From: Rhodocyclales bacterium
GTDB lineage: Bacteria; Pseudomonadota; Gammaproteobacteria; Burkholderiales; Rhodocyclaceae
Assembly (NCBI GenBank): GCA_016183655.1
Contig: JACPEH010000017.1
Location: 62,001 to 126,000 of the forward strand
DNA: 64,000 nucleotides
Reading direction: 5' to 3'
Every line of letters begins with the position of its first letter. The first letter of the stretch is position 1. Of this stretch, positions 8,487-17,327 are shown piece after piece. Made by a program: the position numbers and the translations under genes. A model generated the notes under the pieces. The model had not been told where the DNA came from. It saw nothing but the letters and a program-made list of their open reading frames with translations, and made no database searches.

Positions 8487-9618
8487 TCATCGCCTCCGGC
8501 ACCAGTTCGGGCGGCACCTGCAGGTCGCGCGGCGGCACCGGGTACTGGCCGCCGGCCTGGCGCCAGTTGGTGAGCTGGTAGACCCAGGCCATCGCCTCGG
8601 CGACGGCGGCGTACAGCGTGCCGGGGATTTCCTGGTCGAGCTCGACGTGGCGGTGCAGCGCGCGCGCCAGCGGCGGCGCTTCGAGCAACGGCACGCCGTG
8701 CTCGGCGCCGAGTTCGCGGATGCGCCGGGCGACCTCGCCGGTACCCTTGGCGACAACCTTCGGCGCCCCCATGCCGCTCTTGTAGGCGAGGGCGACGGCA
8801 AAATGCGTCGGGTTGGTGACAATCACGTCGGCCTTCGGCACGGCGGCCATCATCCGGCGACGGGCTGCCTCGCGCTGCAGGGAGCGGATGCGGCCCTTGA
8901 CGTGCGGATCGCCCTCCATCTCCTTGGCTTCCTGGCGCAGTTCTTCGCGCGTCATCTTCAGCTTGTCGTGGTAATGCCAGAGCTGGAAGGGCACGTCGAT
9001 GGCGACGATCAGCAGCATGGCCAAAACGATGGCGAGGAAACTGAAGGCGACGAGGTGACCAACCGAGGCCAGCCCGCTCTCGACCGGCTGCGCCAGCAGG
9101 CCGACCAGTTCGTTGCGTTGGTTCCAGATCACCCAGGCGGCGATGCCGCCGATCAGGCCGGCCTTGGCCACCGCCTTCAGCATGTCGACAACGCCCGACC
9201 AGGAGAGGATGCGCTGCAGCCCCTGGATCGGATCCATCCGCGACAGCTTCGGCACCAGCGCCTTCGGCGAGAAGATAAAGGAATTCAGGAAGAAGGGACC
9301 GGCGGCGGCGGCCACCATGAGCACCGCCAGGAAGGGGGCGTAGGTGATCAGCACGTCGATGGAGAGATCAGCAAACCGGACAAGCATCTGATCGGGTTCC
9401 CGGATCAATTTCTCGTCCAGCGTCAGGCCACGGCGGAACATCGCAGCGGTCCGCTGCGCCAGCCAGCCGCCCATCAGCCAAAGGCCGCCGGCGGCGGCGA
9501 TGAGAATGAGGAAAGCGCCCAACTCTCGCGAGTGGGGGACCTGCCCCTCCTCGCGCGCCTGTTCCAGCCGTCTAGCTGATGCAGGTTCTGTTCGTTCGAG
9601 ATCGCTTTCTTGGGCCAT
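8479..9618 (-). CDS. flhB: FlhB, flagellar type III export switch protein
   Basis: FlhB switches export specificity from hook to filament subunits. The 379-residue protein starts with the family signature ERTEPASARRLEQAREEGQV, has four membrane helices between about 35 and 215, and a cytoplasmic domain with the autocleavage motif NPTH (in VIVTNPTHFAVALAYK). The C-terminal tail is Pro-rich and longer than the minimal form, which is common. It is the first gene of the minus-strand flhB-flhA-flhF-flhG-fliA-motC-motD operon. Confidence 0.97.
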   Translation of the reverse strand: MAQESDLERTEPASARRLEQAREEGQVPHSRELGAFLILIAAAGGLWLMGGWLAQRTAAMFRRGLTLDEKLIREPDQMLVRFADLSIDVLITYAPFLAVLMVAAAAGPFFLNSFIFSPKALVPKLSRMDPIQGLQRILSWSGVVDMLKAVAKAGLIGGIAAWVIWNQRNELVGLLAQPVESGLASVGHLVAFSFLAIVLAMLLIVAIDVPFQLWHYHDKLKMTREELRQEAKEMEGDPHVKGRIRSLQREAARRRMMAAVPKADVIVTNPTHFAVALAYKSGMGAPKVVAKGTGEVARRIRELGAEHGVPLLEAPPLARALHRHVELDQEIPGTLYAAVAEAMAWVYQLTNWRQAGGQYPVPPRDLQVPPELVPEAMNG

Positions 9619-9644
9619 ACCCGGTGCCTGATTAGGTTCCGGGT

Positions 9645-9673
9645 ATTATAGGAAAAAACAATAAAAATTAAAG
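9645..9673 (-). promoter_or_regulatory. Sigma-70-like promoter upstream of flhB
   Basis: On the minus strand a perfect TATAAT occupies 9650-9645. A weak -35 match CTTTAA lies 17 bases upstream at 9673-9668. The surrounding 9640-9700 stretch is strikingly AT-rich against its GC-rich neighbours. It ends 26 bases from the flhB start. I found no sigma-54 GG-N10-GC signature in the gap. Confidence 0.5.
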
Positions 9674-9750
9674 AGGTATGAGGGGTTTTTGTTAACGATT
9701 CTAGGGTCGTTGCGAAAATACAACCGGGTGTTGCAGACCGTAGACGCAAA

Positions 9751-9773
9751 AAAAGGGGGCAAAACCCCCTTTT
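9751..9773 (-). terminator. Intrinsic terminator of the che operon
   Basis: A 9-bp perfect stem (AAAAGGGGG / CCCCCTTTT) with a five-base loop. Read on the minus strand it is followed by a run of seven T (complement of A 9748-9754). It lies 23 bases after the cheA stop and separates the chemotaxis operon from the flhB promoter. Confidence 0.9.
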
Positions 9774-9796
9774 CAAGCTCTTGAATTCGTTAACAA

Positions 9797-11662
9797 TTAA
9801 CCGAACTCAAGCGCCCGCATGCTGCTGCCGCGCGGCTCGACGTCCAGATGCTGGCCGAGATCGGACAACAGCTCCTTCATGTCGAGAATCAGCACGATCT
9901 GGCCATTGGACAGCGTCGTCACCCCGGCCACGCCGCGCGGACGGAAGTCTTCGAGGGACTTGATCACCGCGTCGTCGCGGCCGGCGAAGTTGTCCACCGC
10001 CAGGATGAAGCTGCGCTCGGCGGTCTGCATCAGCACGCCATACTCCGGCGGATGGTCCTGCGGCCAGCCGAGCAGCTTGGCCAGCGAAACCACCGGCAGG
10101 ATCTCGCCGCGCACAACCAGCGTCGCCTTGCCGCCCACTTCCTGCAGCTTGCCGTGTTCGATCGGCAGGATTTCGCGCACCAGCGACAGCGGCAGCGCAA
10201 ACGGCTGGTCGCCGAGCAGCACCAGCAGCACCGGCAGGATCGCCAGCGTCAGCGGCAGCGAGATGATGAAGACACTGCCCTTGCCCGGCTCGGAACGGAT
10301 GTCGACGGTGCCGTTGAGCTTCTGGATGTTGGTCTTGACCACGTCCATGCCGACGCCGCGGCCGGACACGTCGGAAATCTGCGTCTTGGTCGAGAAGCCC
10401 GGCAGGAAGATCAGGTGCAGGCTCTGCCGCTCGTCGAGGGTATTGGCCTCCTCCTCGGAGATCAGCCCCTTCTCGATCGCCTTTGCCCGGATGCGCTCGG
10501 CACTCATGCCGCGGCCGTCGTCGGCGATGATAAGGACGATATGGTCGCCCTCCTGGCGCGCCTCCAGACGCACCACCGACTTGGTCGGCTTGCCGGCGGC
10601 CAGACGCTCATCCGACCCCTCCACCCCGTGGTCGACGGCGTTGCGGATGAGGTGGATCAGCGGATCGGCCAGATCCTCGATCATCGTCTTGTCGACCTCG
10701 GTTTCCTCGCCGGCGAGCACCAGATCGACATCCTTGCCAAGCTGGCGGGCAAGGTCGCGGGCGATCCGCGGGTATTTCTGGAAGAGGCGGCCGATCGGCT
10801 GCATCCGCGTCTTCATCACCGAGTTCTGCAGGTCGGAAACCAGCAAGTCGAGCTGCGACACGGCCTGGTCCAGGGCGTGCAGCGTATCGGAATCGGTCTT
10901 GCCGGCAAGGATGTCGGCGCGCAGGCTGGTCAGGCGGTTCTTCATCAGGCCGATTTCGCCCGAGAGGTTGAGCACCTGGTCGAGTCGCGCCGTATCGACG
11001 CGAATGGTGTTCTCGCGCGCCGCCCCGCGTTCTTCGGCGCGCCGCCCGGCTCCCGCCGGCGTCGGCGACCCCGGCTTGTCGGTAACCCGGCGTCCGTAGG
11101 GCGGCGGCGTAGCGGCCGCCGACGCTCCCGTCTCGGCCTTGGGGATCACTTCCGTCGAGACCGCGACCGACTGCCCGGTGACGGCGCCATGCAGCGCCTT
11201 CCAGTCGGGTCCGCCGGCAACACCTTCGCTCGCTGCCGGCGTCGCTGCGGCAGGCGCTTCCGCCTCGGCATCCGCGTCGAGCGCGCCCCGCAGGCCGGCG
11301 AGCACGTCATCAGGGGCCGGACGCGGCTGCACCCCCTGGCCCAGCTCGCCGAACATGTCGCGAACGCCCTTGGTCGCGGCCATGATGATGTCCATCAGCT
11401 CGGGCGTCAGTTCCATCTCGCCGTTGCGCAGGCGGTCGAAGAGGTTTTCCGTCAGGTGACAGAGGGTCACCAGCTCGTTCGCATTGAGGAAGCCGGCGCC
11501 GCCCTTGACCGTGTGGAAGCCGCGGAAGATGTCGTTCAACAGGCTGCGGTCATCCGGCATCTTTTCCAGATCGACCAGCTTGTTGTCGACGTCCGACAAA
11601 AGATCGTGGGCTTCCTGCAGGAAATCCTGCAGCAGATCCTCCATCCCGGCAAAATCGCTCAT
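9797..11662 (-). CDS. cheA: CheA, chemotaxis sensor histidine kinase
   Basis: CheA phosphorylates CheY in response to receptor state. The 621 residues read as an N-terminal HPt domain with phospho-accepting His50 (GFHTVKGGAGFLNANEL), then an Ala/Pro-rich linker of about 90 residues, the P3 dimerisation helices (LDQVLNLSGEIGLMKNRLTS), the P4 kinase domain (LIRNAVDHG, then DDGRGM, then GRGVGMDVVKTNI) and a CheW-like P5 domain at the C terminus. I see no folded P2 (CheY-docking) domain between P1 and P3; only the low-complexity linker is there. Its ATG follows cheZ by nine bases with AGGAGAA as ribosome binding site. Confidence 0.97.
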   Translation of the reverse strand: MSDFAGMEDLLQDFLQEAHDLLSDVDNKLVDLEKMPDDRSLLNDIFRGFHTVKGGAGFLNANELVTLCHLTENLFDRLRNGEMELTPELMDIIMAATKGVRDMFGELGQGVQPRPAPDDVLAGLRGALDADAEAEAPAAATPAASEGVAGGPDWKALHGAVTGQSVAVSTEVIPKAETGASAAATPPPYGRRVTDKPGSPTPAGAGRRAEERGAARENTIRVDTARLDQVLNLSGEIGLMKNRLTSLRADILAGKTDSDTLHALDQAVSQLDLLVSDLQNSVMKTRMQPIGRLFQKYPRIARDLARQLGKDVDLVLAGEETEVDKTMIEDLADPLIHLIRNAVDHGVEGSDERLAAGKPTKSVVRLEARQEGDHIVLIIADDGRGMSAERIRAKAIEKGLISEEEANTLDERQSLHLIFLPGFSTKTQISDVSGRGVGMDVVKTNIQKLNGTVDIRSEPGKGSVFIISLPLTLAILPVLLVLLGDQPFALPLSLVREILPIEHGKLQEVGGKATLVVRGEILPVVSLAKLLGWPQDHPPEYGVLMQTAERSFILAVDNFAGRDDAVIKSLEDFRPRGVAGVTTLSNGQIVLILDMKELLSDLGQHLDVEPRGSSMRALEFG

Positions 11663-11671
11663 GTTGTTCTC

Positions 11672-12547
11672 CTAGAAGCCGAGGCTGTCGAGCAGGTCGT
11701 CGACCTGCTGCTGATCGACGACGACGTCCGTCCGCCCTTCGGCATTGATCACCGGCCCGTTGAGCAGGCTGGCGACCGAATCCGTCTTGTGTTCCTCGGG
11801 CATGACCTCGATCAGCGCGTTCATCAGCTGCGATTCGAGATCCTGGGCCAACGTCACCACTTTCTTGATGACCTGGCCGGTGAGGTCCTGGAAGTCCTGC
11901 GCCATCATGATTTCCATCAGCTGCGCCTTGGTCCCGCCGGTCTTCTGCGGCAGCTGTTCCTTGAGGAAGGCGCGCGTATCGGCAGCCAGCTGCTTGAAAT
12001 CCTCGACGCCCATCTGGTTCGCGTACACGCGGTCCCAGCGCGACGCCAAGCCTTGCGCGCCGCTTTCCAGCGACTCAAGCAGCGGATTGGCGACGTCTGT
12101 GGCGTTCAGCACCTTGCACGCCGCCTGCTCGGTCAGGTTGGCGATGTAGGCAAGGCGGTCCTTGGCATCGGGCAGGGCCTCGACCGTCTGCGTAATCAGC
12201 TTGTCGTAGCCGAGCTCGTGCAAGGTGTCGTGCAGCTGGCGCGCCATCTGGCCGACGCGCCGGAAGACCTTCTCCTGCCCCTCCCAATCCTCATCGGGCG
12301 TAGCTGCGCCCGCCGCGACGGCCGGGGTGGCGGGTGCCGGAACGGCGGCAGGGGCGCCGGCGATCGAGTCGAACAGCGCCTGCAATTCGTCGGAGTCGCC
12401 CACCTCGCGGGAAGCCGTCGGTGCCGGCGGCCGGGCGGCCGCGGCAGGCACTGCCGGAGCAGCGGCGGGAGCAGCCGGTGCTGCGGGAGCCGCGCCGGCG
12501 GCGATGCTGTCAAACAGTGCTTCGAGTTCTGCGGAGTCGCTGCTCAT
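11672..12547 (-). CDS. cheZ: CheZ, CheY-P phosphatase with extra N-terminal motifs
   Basis: CheZ dephosphorylates CheY-P. The catalytic helix is intact (AQDFQDLTGQVIKKV, with the Asp and Gln corresponding to E. coli D143 and Q147). The C terminus ends QVDDLLDSLGF, the known CheY-binding helix. The protein has 291 residues, well above the roughly 214 of E. coli. The extra length is N-terminal and consists of two copies of a short motif, SAELEALFDSIAAGA and SDELQALFDSIAGAP, separated by Ala/Pro-rich linker. These resemble the CheY-binding peptide at the start of FliM. The gene sits between cheY and cheA. Confidence 0.95.
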   Translation of the reverse strand: MSSDSAELEALFDSIAAGAAPAAPAAPAAAPAVPAAAARPPAPTASREVGDSDELQALFDSIAGAPAAVPAPATPAVAAGAATPDEDWEGQEKVFRRVGQMARQLHDTLHELGYDKLITQTVEALPDAKDRLAYIANLTEQAACKVLNATDVANPLLESLESGAQGLASRWDRVYANQMGVEDFKQLAADTRAFLKEQLPQKTGGTKAQLMEIMMAQDFQDLTGQVIKKVVTLAQDLESQLMNALIEVMPEEHKTDSVASLLNGPVINAEGRTDVVVDQQQVDDLLDSLGF

Positions 12548-12573
12548 CGTATTCCCTCTGTCCTGTGCGCCCT

Positions 12574-12969
12574 TTATGCGCCTTTTTCCAACTTCTCGAA
12601 GATCTTCTGCAGCTTCTCCGCGAGCGTCGCCGAGGTGAAGGGCTTGACGATGTAACCGCTGGCCCCGGCCTGCGCTGCCGCGATGATGTTTTCCTTCTTC
12701 GCTTCCGCAGTGATCATCAGCACCGGCAAATGCCTCAGCGTCGGCGTCGCGCGGATCGTCTGCAACAGCGTCAATCCGTCCATGTTCGGCATGTTCCAGT
12801 CGGTCACGACGAACTCGAATCCGCCGGCCTGCAGCTTCTGCAGCGCGATGGCGCCGTCCTCGGCCTCGTCGACGTTGGTGAACCCCAGTTCCTTGAGCAG
12901 ATTCCTGACGATGCGCCGCATCGTCGAGAAATCGTCAACCACCAGGAACTTCATCTTCGGATCCGGCAT
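12574..12969 (-). CDS. cheY: CheY, chemotaxis response regulator
   Basis: CheY is a single-domain receiver of 131 residues that carries the phosphate from CheA to the flagellar switch protein FliM. The acidic pocket ([10 protein letters not shown]), phospho-acceptor D57 ([12 protein letters not shown]), switch Thr (MITAEA), conserved Lys (KENII) and the YIVKPF end motif are all present. It is close in sequence to the gamma- and betaproteobacterial CheY that pairs with CheZ. It lies directly upstream of cheZ in the same operon. Confidence 0.97.
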   Translation of the reverse strand: MPDPKMKFLVVDDFSTMRRIVRNLLKELGFTNVDEAEDGAIALQKLQAGGFEFVVTDWNMPNMDGLTLLQTIRATPTLRHLPVLMITAEAKKENIIAAAQAGASGYIVKPFTSATLAEKLQKIFEKLEKGA

Positions 12970-12988
12970 GCTTCAGACTCCCTCGTTC

Positions 12989-13936
12989 TTATCGTTCCAG
13001 CAGCGGACGCAGCGTATCCGCCAGTATTTCCGCGTCGAACTTGGCGACGTAGCCGTCGACGCCGACGGCCTTGCCCATCGCCCGATTGGCTTCCGACGAC
13101 AGCGAGGAGTGCATGATCACCGGCACGCCGTTGAAGCGGGTATCGCCCTTGATGTTCTTGGTCAGCACGTAACCGTCCATCTCCGGCATCTCGGCATCGA
13201 CCATGATCACGCGGATCTCGTCGCGCACCGGCTTGCCCATCTGCGTCGCGTGCGCGGCGATTGCCTGCAGGCGCGTCCACGCCTCGGAACCGTTGGTCGC
13301 GTGCTTGTGCTTGACGCCCAGCTTATCGAGCACTTCGGTGATCTTGCGGCGGGCGACGATCGAATCGTCGACGAAGAAGATGCTGACGTCCTCGGCCACA
13401 CGCACCGGCGGCACATCGACGATCACCGCCTCGCCGAAGGCGTTGGCCAGGATCTGCTCGACGTCGAGGATCGACACTAGGCGGCCGCCCTCCAGTTCGA
13501 TGACCGCCGTGATCAGCCCCTGGTTCGACGCCAGCACTGTCTCCGGCGCCTTCACGCGCTCCCAGTCGACGCGGATGATGCGGTCAACCTCGTGCACCAG
13601 GAAGCCGAGCGTGCGCTTCGAGTACTCGGCGACCATCATCGACTTGCCCAGGCCCGGCGGCGCGCTGCCTTCCAGATCGAGGAAGGACGACAGCGAGAGC
13701 ACCGGAATGACATTGCCGCGCAGCGAGATCAAGCCCTCGACACCGCGCGGCATGTTCGGGGTACGGGTGATATGCGGCGTGCGCCCCACCTCGCGGACCT
13801 TGAAGACATTGATGCCGAAGGTCTCGCGCGTACCCAGCGAGAACAACAGGATTTCCATCATGTTCGAGCCGGCCAGCCGCGTGCGGGCGTCTACGCTCTC
13901 GAGCAGATTTTTCTTTTCCGACATATCCATGCTCAC
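12989..13936 (-). CDS. cheV: CheV, CheW-receiver coupling protein (copy 2)
   Basis: CheV proteins link chemoreceptors to CheA through a CheW-like domain and adapt signalling through a receiver domain. The 315 residues divide into a CheW domain (about 20-165, with VFKVREVGRTPHITRTPNMP and GLISLRGNVIPVLSL) and a C-terminal receiver (from about 180) with IFFVDDS, phospho-acceptor in IMVDAEMPEMDGY and MHSSLSSEAN. It is a paralogue of the next gene upstream, with the same domain order and many identical motifs. It lies 19 bases upstream of cheY. Confidence 0.93.
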   Translation of the reverse strand: MSMDMSEKKNLLESVDARTRLAGSNMMEILLFSLGTRETFGINVFKVREVGRTPHITRTPNMPRGVEGLISLRGNVIPVLSLSSFLDLEGSAPPGLGKSMMVAEYSKRTLGFLVHEVDRIIRVDWERVKAPETVLASNQGLITAVIELEGGRLVSILDVEQILANAFGEAVIVDVPPVRVAEDVSIFFVDDSIVARRKITEVLDKLGVKHKHATNGSEAWTRLQAIAAHATQMGKPVRDEIRVIMVDAEMPEMDGYVLTKNIKGDTRFNGVPVIMHSSLSSEANRAMGKAVGVDGYVAKFDAEILADTLRPLLER

Positions 13937-13956
13937 ACTCCTGCGAACAGTTCCGG

Positions 13957-14928
13957 TCAGGCCGGCACGGGAAGGTTGGTCACCTCGCCGAGGATTCTCC
14001 GCGACAGGGCTTCCGAGAGTTTCTGCGGCTCGAACTTAGCGACATATTCGTCGACGCCGACCGACTTGCCGAGCTGCTGGTTCGACATGCCCGACAGCGA
14101 GGAGTGCATGATCACCGGAATACCGGCAAAGCGCGGATCGCTCTTGATCTTCTTGGTCAGGATGTAGCCATCCATCTCCGGCATCTCGATGTCGGTCAGC
14201 ACCAGGCTGACCAGGTCGGCGACCGATTTATTGGTGCTATCGGCGTAACTGGCGATCTTCTCCAGCTCTTCCCATGCCAGGCGGCCGTTCATCGCCGCCA
14301 CGTATTTGATCCCCATCAGCTGCAGGGTCTTCTCGATCTGCTTGCGGGCGACGATCGAGTCGTCGGCAAAGACCACCAGCGCCTCCGGCTTGTTCAGCGG
14401 CACCACGCTGCGATAGGCCGCCTCGTCGTCGTAGCGGGCCGTTTCCGCCAACACCTTCTCGACGTCCATCATCATCACCAAGCGGTTGTCCGGCAGTTCG
14501 GTCACCGCCGTCACCAGCCCGCCCATCTCCGCCATCAGCATCTCGGGCGGCACGCGCATCTGGCTCCAGTCCAGGCGCAGGATGGTATCCACGCCTTCGA
14601 CCAGGAAACCCTGGGTATGGCCGTTGTACTCGGTGACGATCATGATGTCGCGCGGCGTCTCGGTGTGCACGCCGGCGTACTTGGCCAGATCGATCACCGG
14701 CACCAGCACGCCGCGCAGGCTGACCATGCCTTCCACCGCCGACGGCATTTCCGGCGCCGAGGTGATCGGCGGGGTGCGCATCACTTCGCGCACCTTGAAG
14801 ACATTTATGCCGAAAGTTTCCTTTCTCCCGGTGCGCGTATCCCGCCCCAGGAAAAAGAGAAGAATCTCCAGCTTGTTCGTGCCCGCAAGCTTGGTGCGCG
14901 CATCGATGCTTTTCAGCAGTTCGGACAT
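13957..14928 (-). CDS. cheV: CheV, CheW-receiver coupling protein (copy 1)
   Basis: First gene of the cheV-cheV-cheY-cheZ-cheA operon, 323 residues. It has a CheW-like domain (NVFKVREVMRTPPITSAPEMP, here over about residues 44-65, then GMVSLRGVLVPVIDLAKY) and a receiver with VFADDSIVARKQI, LTDIEMPEMDGYILTKKI and MHSSLSGMSN. The two CheV genes are 20 bases apart and look like a tandem duplication that has diverged. Its CheW domain differs by a small insertion (RDTRTGRKETFG) absent from copy 2. GGGGGATTGATTT precedes the ATG. Confidence 0.93.
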   Translation of the reverse strand: MSELLKSIDARTKLAGTNKLEILLFFLGRDTRTGRKETFGINVFKVREVMRTPPITSAPEMPSAVEGMVSLRGVLVPVIDLAKYAGVHTETPRDIMIVTEYNGHTQGFLVEGVDTILRLDWSQMRVPPEMLMAEMGGLVTAVTELPDNRLVMMMDVEKVLAETARYDDEAAYRSVVPLNKPEALVVFADDSIVARKQIEKTLQLMGIKYVAAMNGRLAWEELEKIASYADSTNKSVADLVSLVLTDIEMPEMDGYILTKKIKSDPRFAGIPVIMHSSLSGMSNQQLGKSVGVDEYVAKFEPQKLSEALSRRILGEVTNLPVPA

Positions 14929-15028
14929 AAATCAATCCCCCTCTTCACGCGAGGTGCCTTGTAATTTGTATGTTAACCCATCGCCCCGGCCGGCACCACG
15001 CCAACCGGAGCCCAATCCACGGCCAGGC

Positions 15029-16726
15029 TCAGACTTCGGTCTTGTAACCGATGCGGAAACCGCCCCAGTGACGCCCCTTGACCATCACCGGCGCCGAAAT
15101 GTCATGCATGATCTCGCCCGTATCCCGGCGGTAGGTCTGCAGCAGGAAAGGCTGGGTGTGGTCGCCGCAACGCCTGCCAACCGGGTCGTCGAAAATCCGC
15201 TTGGTCCGGTTATTCACGAAATCGACCTTCTCGTCGCCGGTCAGTGGCTGCGAAAAACGCCGGTTGTGCGTCGGGATATAACCCTTCCGGTCGCACACGA
15301 TCGCATACACCAGCCAACGGTTCTGCTCCAGCAGCGATTCCTGCAAGGTCGGCAGCAGCTGGTCGCACAAATCGTCGAAGCGGGTCTTGAACTTCTGCGG
15401 CTTGGTGTTGGGGATCGGCTGGTAGCTCTCGGCAAACAGGTCGTCCAGGCGGATGCGGCCGCTGTCGATGGCCTTTTCCAGGATCTGGCCGGCCTCGGCG
15501 GCGGCGCGCTGGACGATCGCCGGCATCTTGCCGTGCGTCTGCACCGCCTGCTCGCCCGACACGCCGAGCTTGAAGACGTTGCCGATTTCCTTGAGATTGG
15601 TTGCCAGATACTCCAGCTGTCCGGCCTCGCGCAGCGCCTTGCCGGAAGCGGTGTTGTTGGCCTCCGCCATCGACATGATGCTGTGAACATGTGCGGCGAT
15701 GTCGTTGCCCGAACGGGTCTGCTCGTCGATGGCAGCGGCGATCGCGTCCACCTTTTCCATGGTCTCGCGCGCCCCGCGGTTGATCCGGTCGAGCGAATCG
15801 GCCGCCTGCTGGGCGAGCGCAGCACCGTTCTTGGCCTGGCCGGTGCCGGCCTCGATGCTGACGATGGCGCTCTGGGTTTCCCCCTGGATCGCGGAAATCA
15901 TGCTGCTGATCTCGCCGGTTGCCTGCGAGGTCCGCTCGGCCAGCTTGCGCACTTCGTCGGCGACGACCGCAAAACCACGCCCCTGTTCGCCGGCGCGCGC
16001 CGCCTCGATCGCCGCGTTGAGGGCAAGCAGGTTGGTCTGGTCGGCAATCTCGCGAATGGTCTGGGCAATGCCGCTGATCGCCTTCGAGCGCTCGCCAAGC
16101 ACGCAAACGACTTCCGAGGACTGGGCAACCGAGGCGGCGATGCGCTCCATCTCGGTCGAGGCATCGCGGACGATGGTCATCCCTTCCGCCGAAAGCCCGC
16201 TCGCCGATTCTGCGATCTGCGCGGTCTCGGTCGCGTTCTGCGCCACCTGGTGCATGTTGCTGGTCAGCTCGTTCATCGCTGAAGCGGCCGACAGCGCGGC
16301 ATCGTGCTGGCGGTTGGAGCCCGAGGCCACGGTATTGGCCTCGTCGATCAGCATCGCCGACGCCCGGGCCACCTCGATCGAGTTGAAGAAGACCTTGCCG
16401 ATGATGGTCTGGAAACTGGCCATCAGCTTGTTGTAGGCCAGTGCCGTTGCGGCGACCTCGTCATTACCGGTTTCGCTCGCCCGCCGCGTCAGATCGCCGT
16501 CCATGTAGGTGCACTCGATCACCGCGCGCAATTCGCCGAGACGGCGGGTCAATCCGCCCTCGATAAATATCGCCAGCGCGAGACCGAGTCCGGCCAGCAC
16601 CGCGACACCGATCGCAGCGCCCGGCAGGCCGCTGCCGAAGATACTCGGACCATACGCTACCACCAGCCCCGCCGCCGCCACCATGATCAGGAACGCCCCC
16701 CGAACCTTCCATGCAAAACTGCTCAT
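15029..16726 (-). CDS. Methyl-accepting chemotaxis protein with C-terminal cytoplasmic sensor-like domain
   Basis: A 565-residue chemoreceptor. Two membrane helices lie at about 11-30 and 35-55 with almost no periplasmic loop, so it cannot sense through a normal periplasmic domain. The signalling hairpin contains the hallmark tip [20 protein letters not shown], then [16 protein letters not shown]. After the hairpin, residues of about 425-565 form an extra domain ([17 protein letters not shown], then [20 protein letters not shown], then [16 protein letters not shown], then [11 protein letters not shown]). The same domain ends the receptor at 62404-64000, so this C-terminal part is the likely input. 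No CheR-binding pentapeptide is at the end. Confidence 0.93.
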   Translation of the reverse strand: MSSFAWKVRGAFLIMVAAAGLVVAYGPSIFGSGLPGAAIGVAVLAGLGLALAIFIEGGLTRRLGELRAVIECTYMDGDLTRRASETGNDEVAATALAYNKLMASFQTIIGKVFFNSIEVARASAMLIDEANTVASGSNRQHDAALSAASAMNELTSNMHQVAQNATETAQIAESASGLSAEGMTIVRDASTEMERIAASVAQSSEVVCVLGERSKAISGIAQTIREIADQTNLLALNAAIEAARAGEQGRGFAVVADEVRKLAERTSQATGEISSMISAIQGETQSAIVSIEAGTGQAKNGAALAQQAADSLDRINRGARETMEKVDAIAAAIDEQTRSGNDIAAHVHSIMSMAEANNTASGKALREAGQLEYLATNLKEIGNVFKLGVSGEQAVQTHGKMPAIVQRAAAEAGQILEKAIDSGRIRLDDLFAESYQPIPNTKPQKFKTRFDDLCDQLLPTLQESLLEQNRWLVYAIVCDRKGYIPTHNRRFSQPLTGDEKVDFVNNRTKRIFDDPVGRRCGDHTQPFLLQTYRRDTGEIMHDISAPVMVKGRHWGGFRIGYKTEV

Positions 16727-16814
16727 CCGGCAACTCTCTCCCTGATTGTTATTGCGACCACAGCGACATCCATCATTGCTTCGCCCGCCGACAAGCGACG
16801 GCGGAAGCTCGACA

Positions 16815-17120
16815 TCAGACGATCTTGAACAGCTTCCCGAAATTCGCGATTTCCAACACCTGCTTCACCGGGCCACGCACGTTGGCCAGCGCCAGCGTCT
16901 TGTTCGCCGCGCTCGCCTTGTCGCGCAGCATGAGCAGCATGCCGAGGGCCGAACTGTCCAGATACTCGACGGCCGCCAAGTCGATGTTGAGCGACTTCAC
17001 ATCCGTATCCGCCATCACCGGCTCATAGGCGCTGCGAAACTCGCGGTGCGCATTGAAGTCGAAGCGACCGGAAAGCTTCAGATCGGCCCGCCCAGACTCC
17101 TTGACAACGTTTACCTGCAT
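16815..17120 (-). CDS. STAS-domain protein (anti-sigma factor antagonist-like)
   Basis: A 101-residue single STAS domain. It shows the family strand pattern [20 protein letters not shown], then [20 protein letters not shown] with the Ser pair (DSS) that is phosphorylated in SpoIIAA-type antagonists, then [18 protein letters not shown]. Such proteins bind partner kinases or phosphatases in switch cascades. No partner kinase is next to it; its neighbours are the chemoreceptor downstream and cheR upstream. It is probably part of a chemotaxis or motility transcription unit, but the partner is unknown. Confidence 0.88.
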   Translation of the reverse strand: MQVNVVKESGRADLKLSGRFDFNAHREFRSAYEPVMADTDVKSLNIDLAAVEYLDSSALGMLLMLRDKASAANKTLALANVRGPVKQVLEIANFGKLFKIV

Positions 17121-17327
17121 GACGATCTCCGGCTATCACTTTCGTTGTACCGGCCCCACTATGCCACAGTACGTGCAGCCGTGGCGAGCACGCGGCGCGC
17201 CTGTTCGCCGGGCTGCTCGCATCCTCCACAGCACTGATCAGCACCGACTCGCGCGGCATCCCGTGACGACGCAGCTCGTCTCGTCCTGAGCGAAGGTGGG
17301 CGCGCTCGCTGGGCGCCGGCCCCGCGC

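Noticed and set aside
9848..12655. A 935-codon plus-strand open frame antisense to cheA and cheZ
   Set aside because: It mirrors the codon bias of the genes on the other strand, has no recognisable motif and is typical of GC-rich shadow frames.
17121..17327. A small gene between the STAS gene and cheR
   Set aside because: Frames here are fragments that run on from neighbouring shadow frames, with no ribosome binding site or domain; I see only non-coding sequence.
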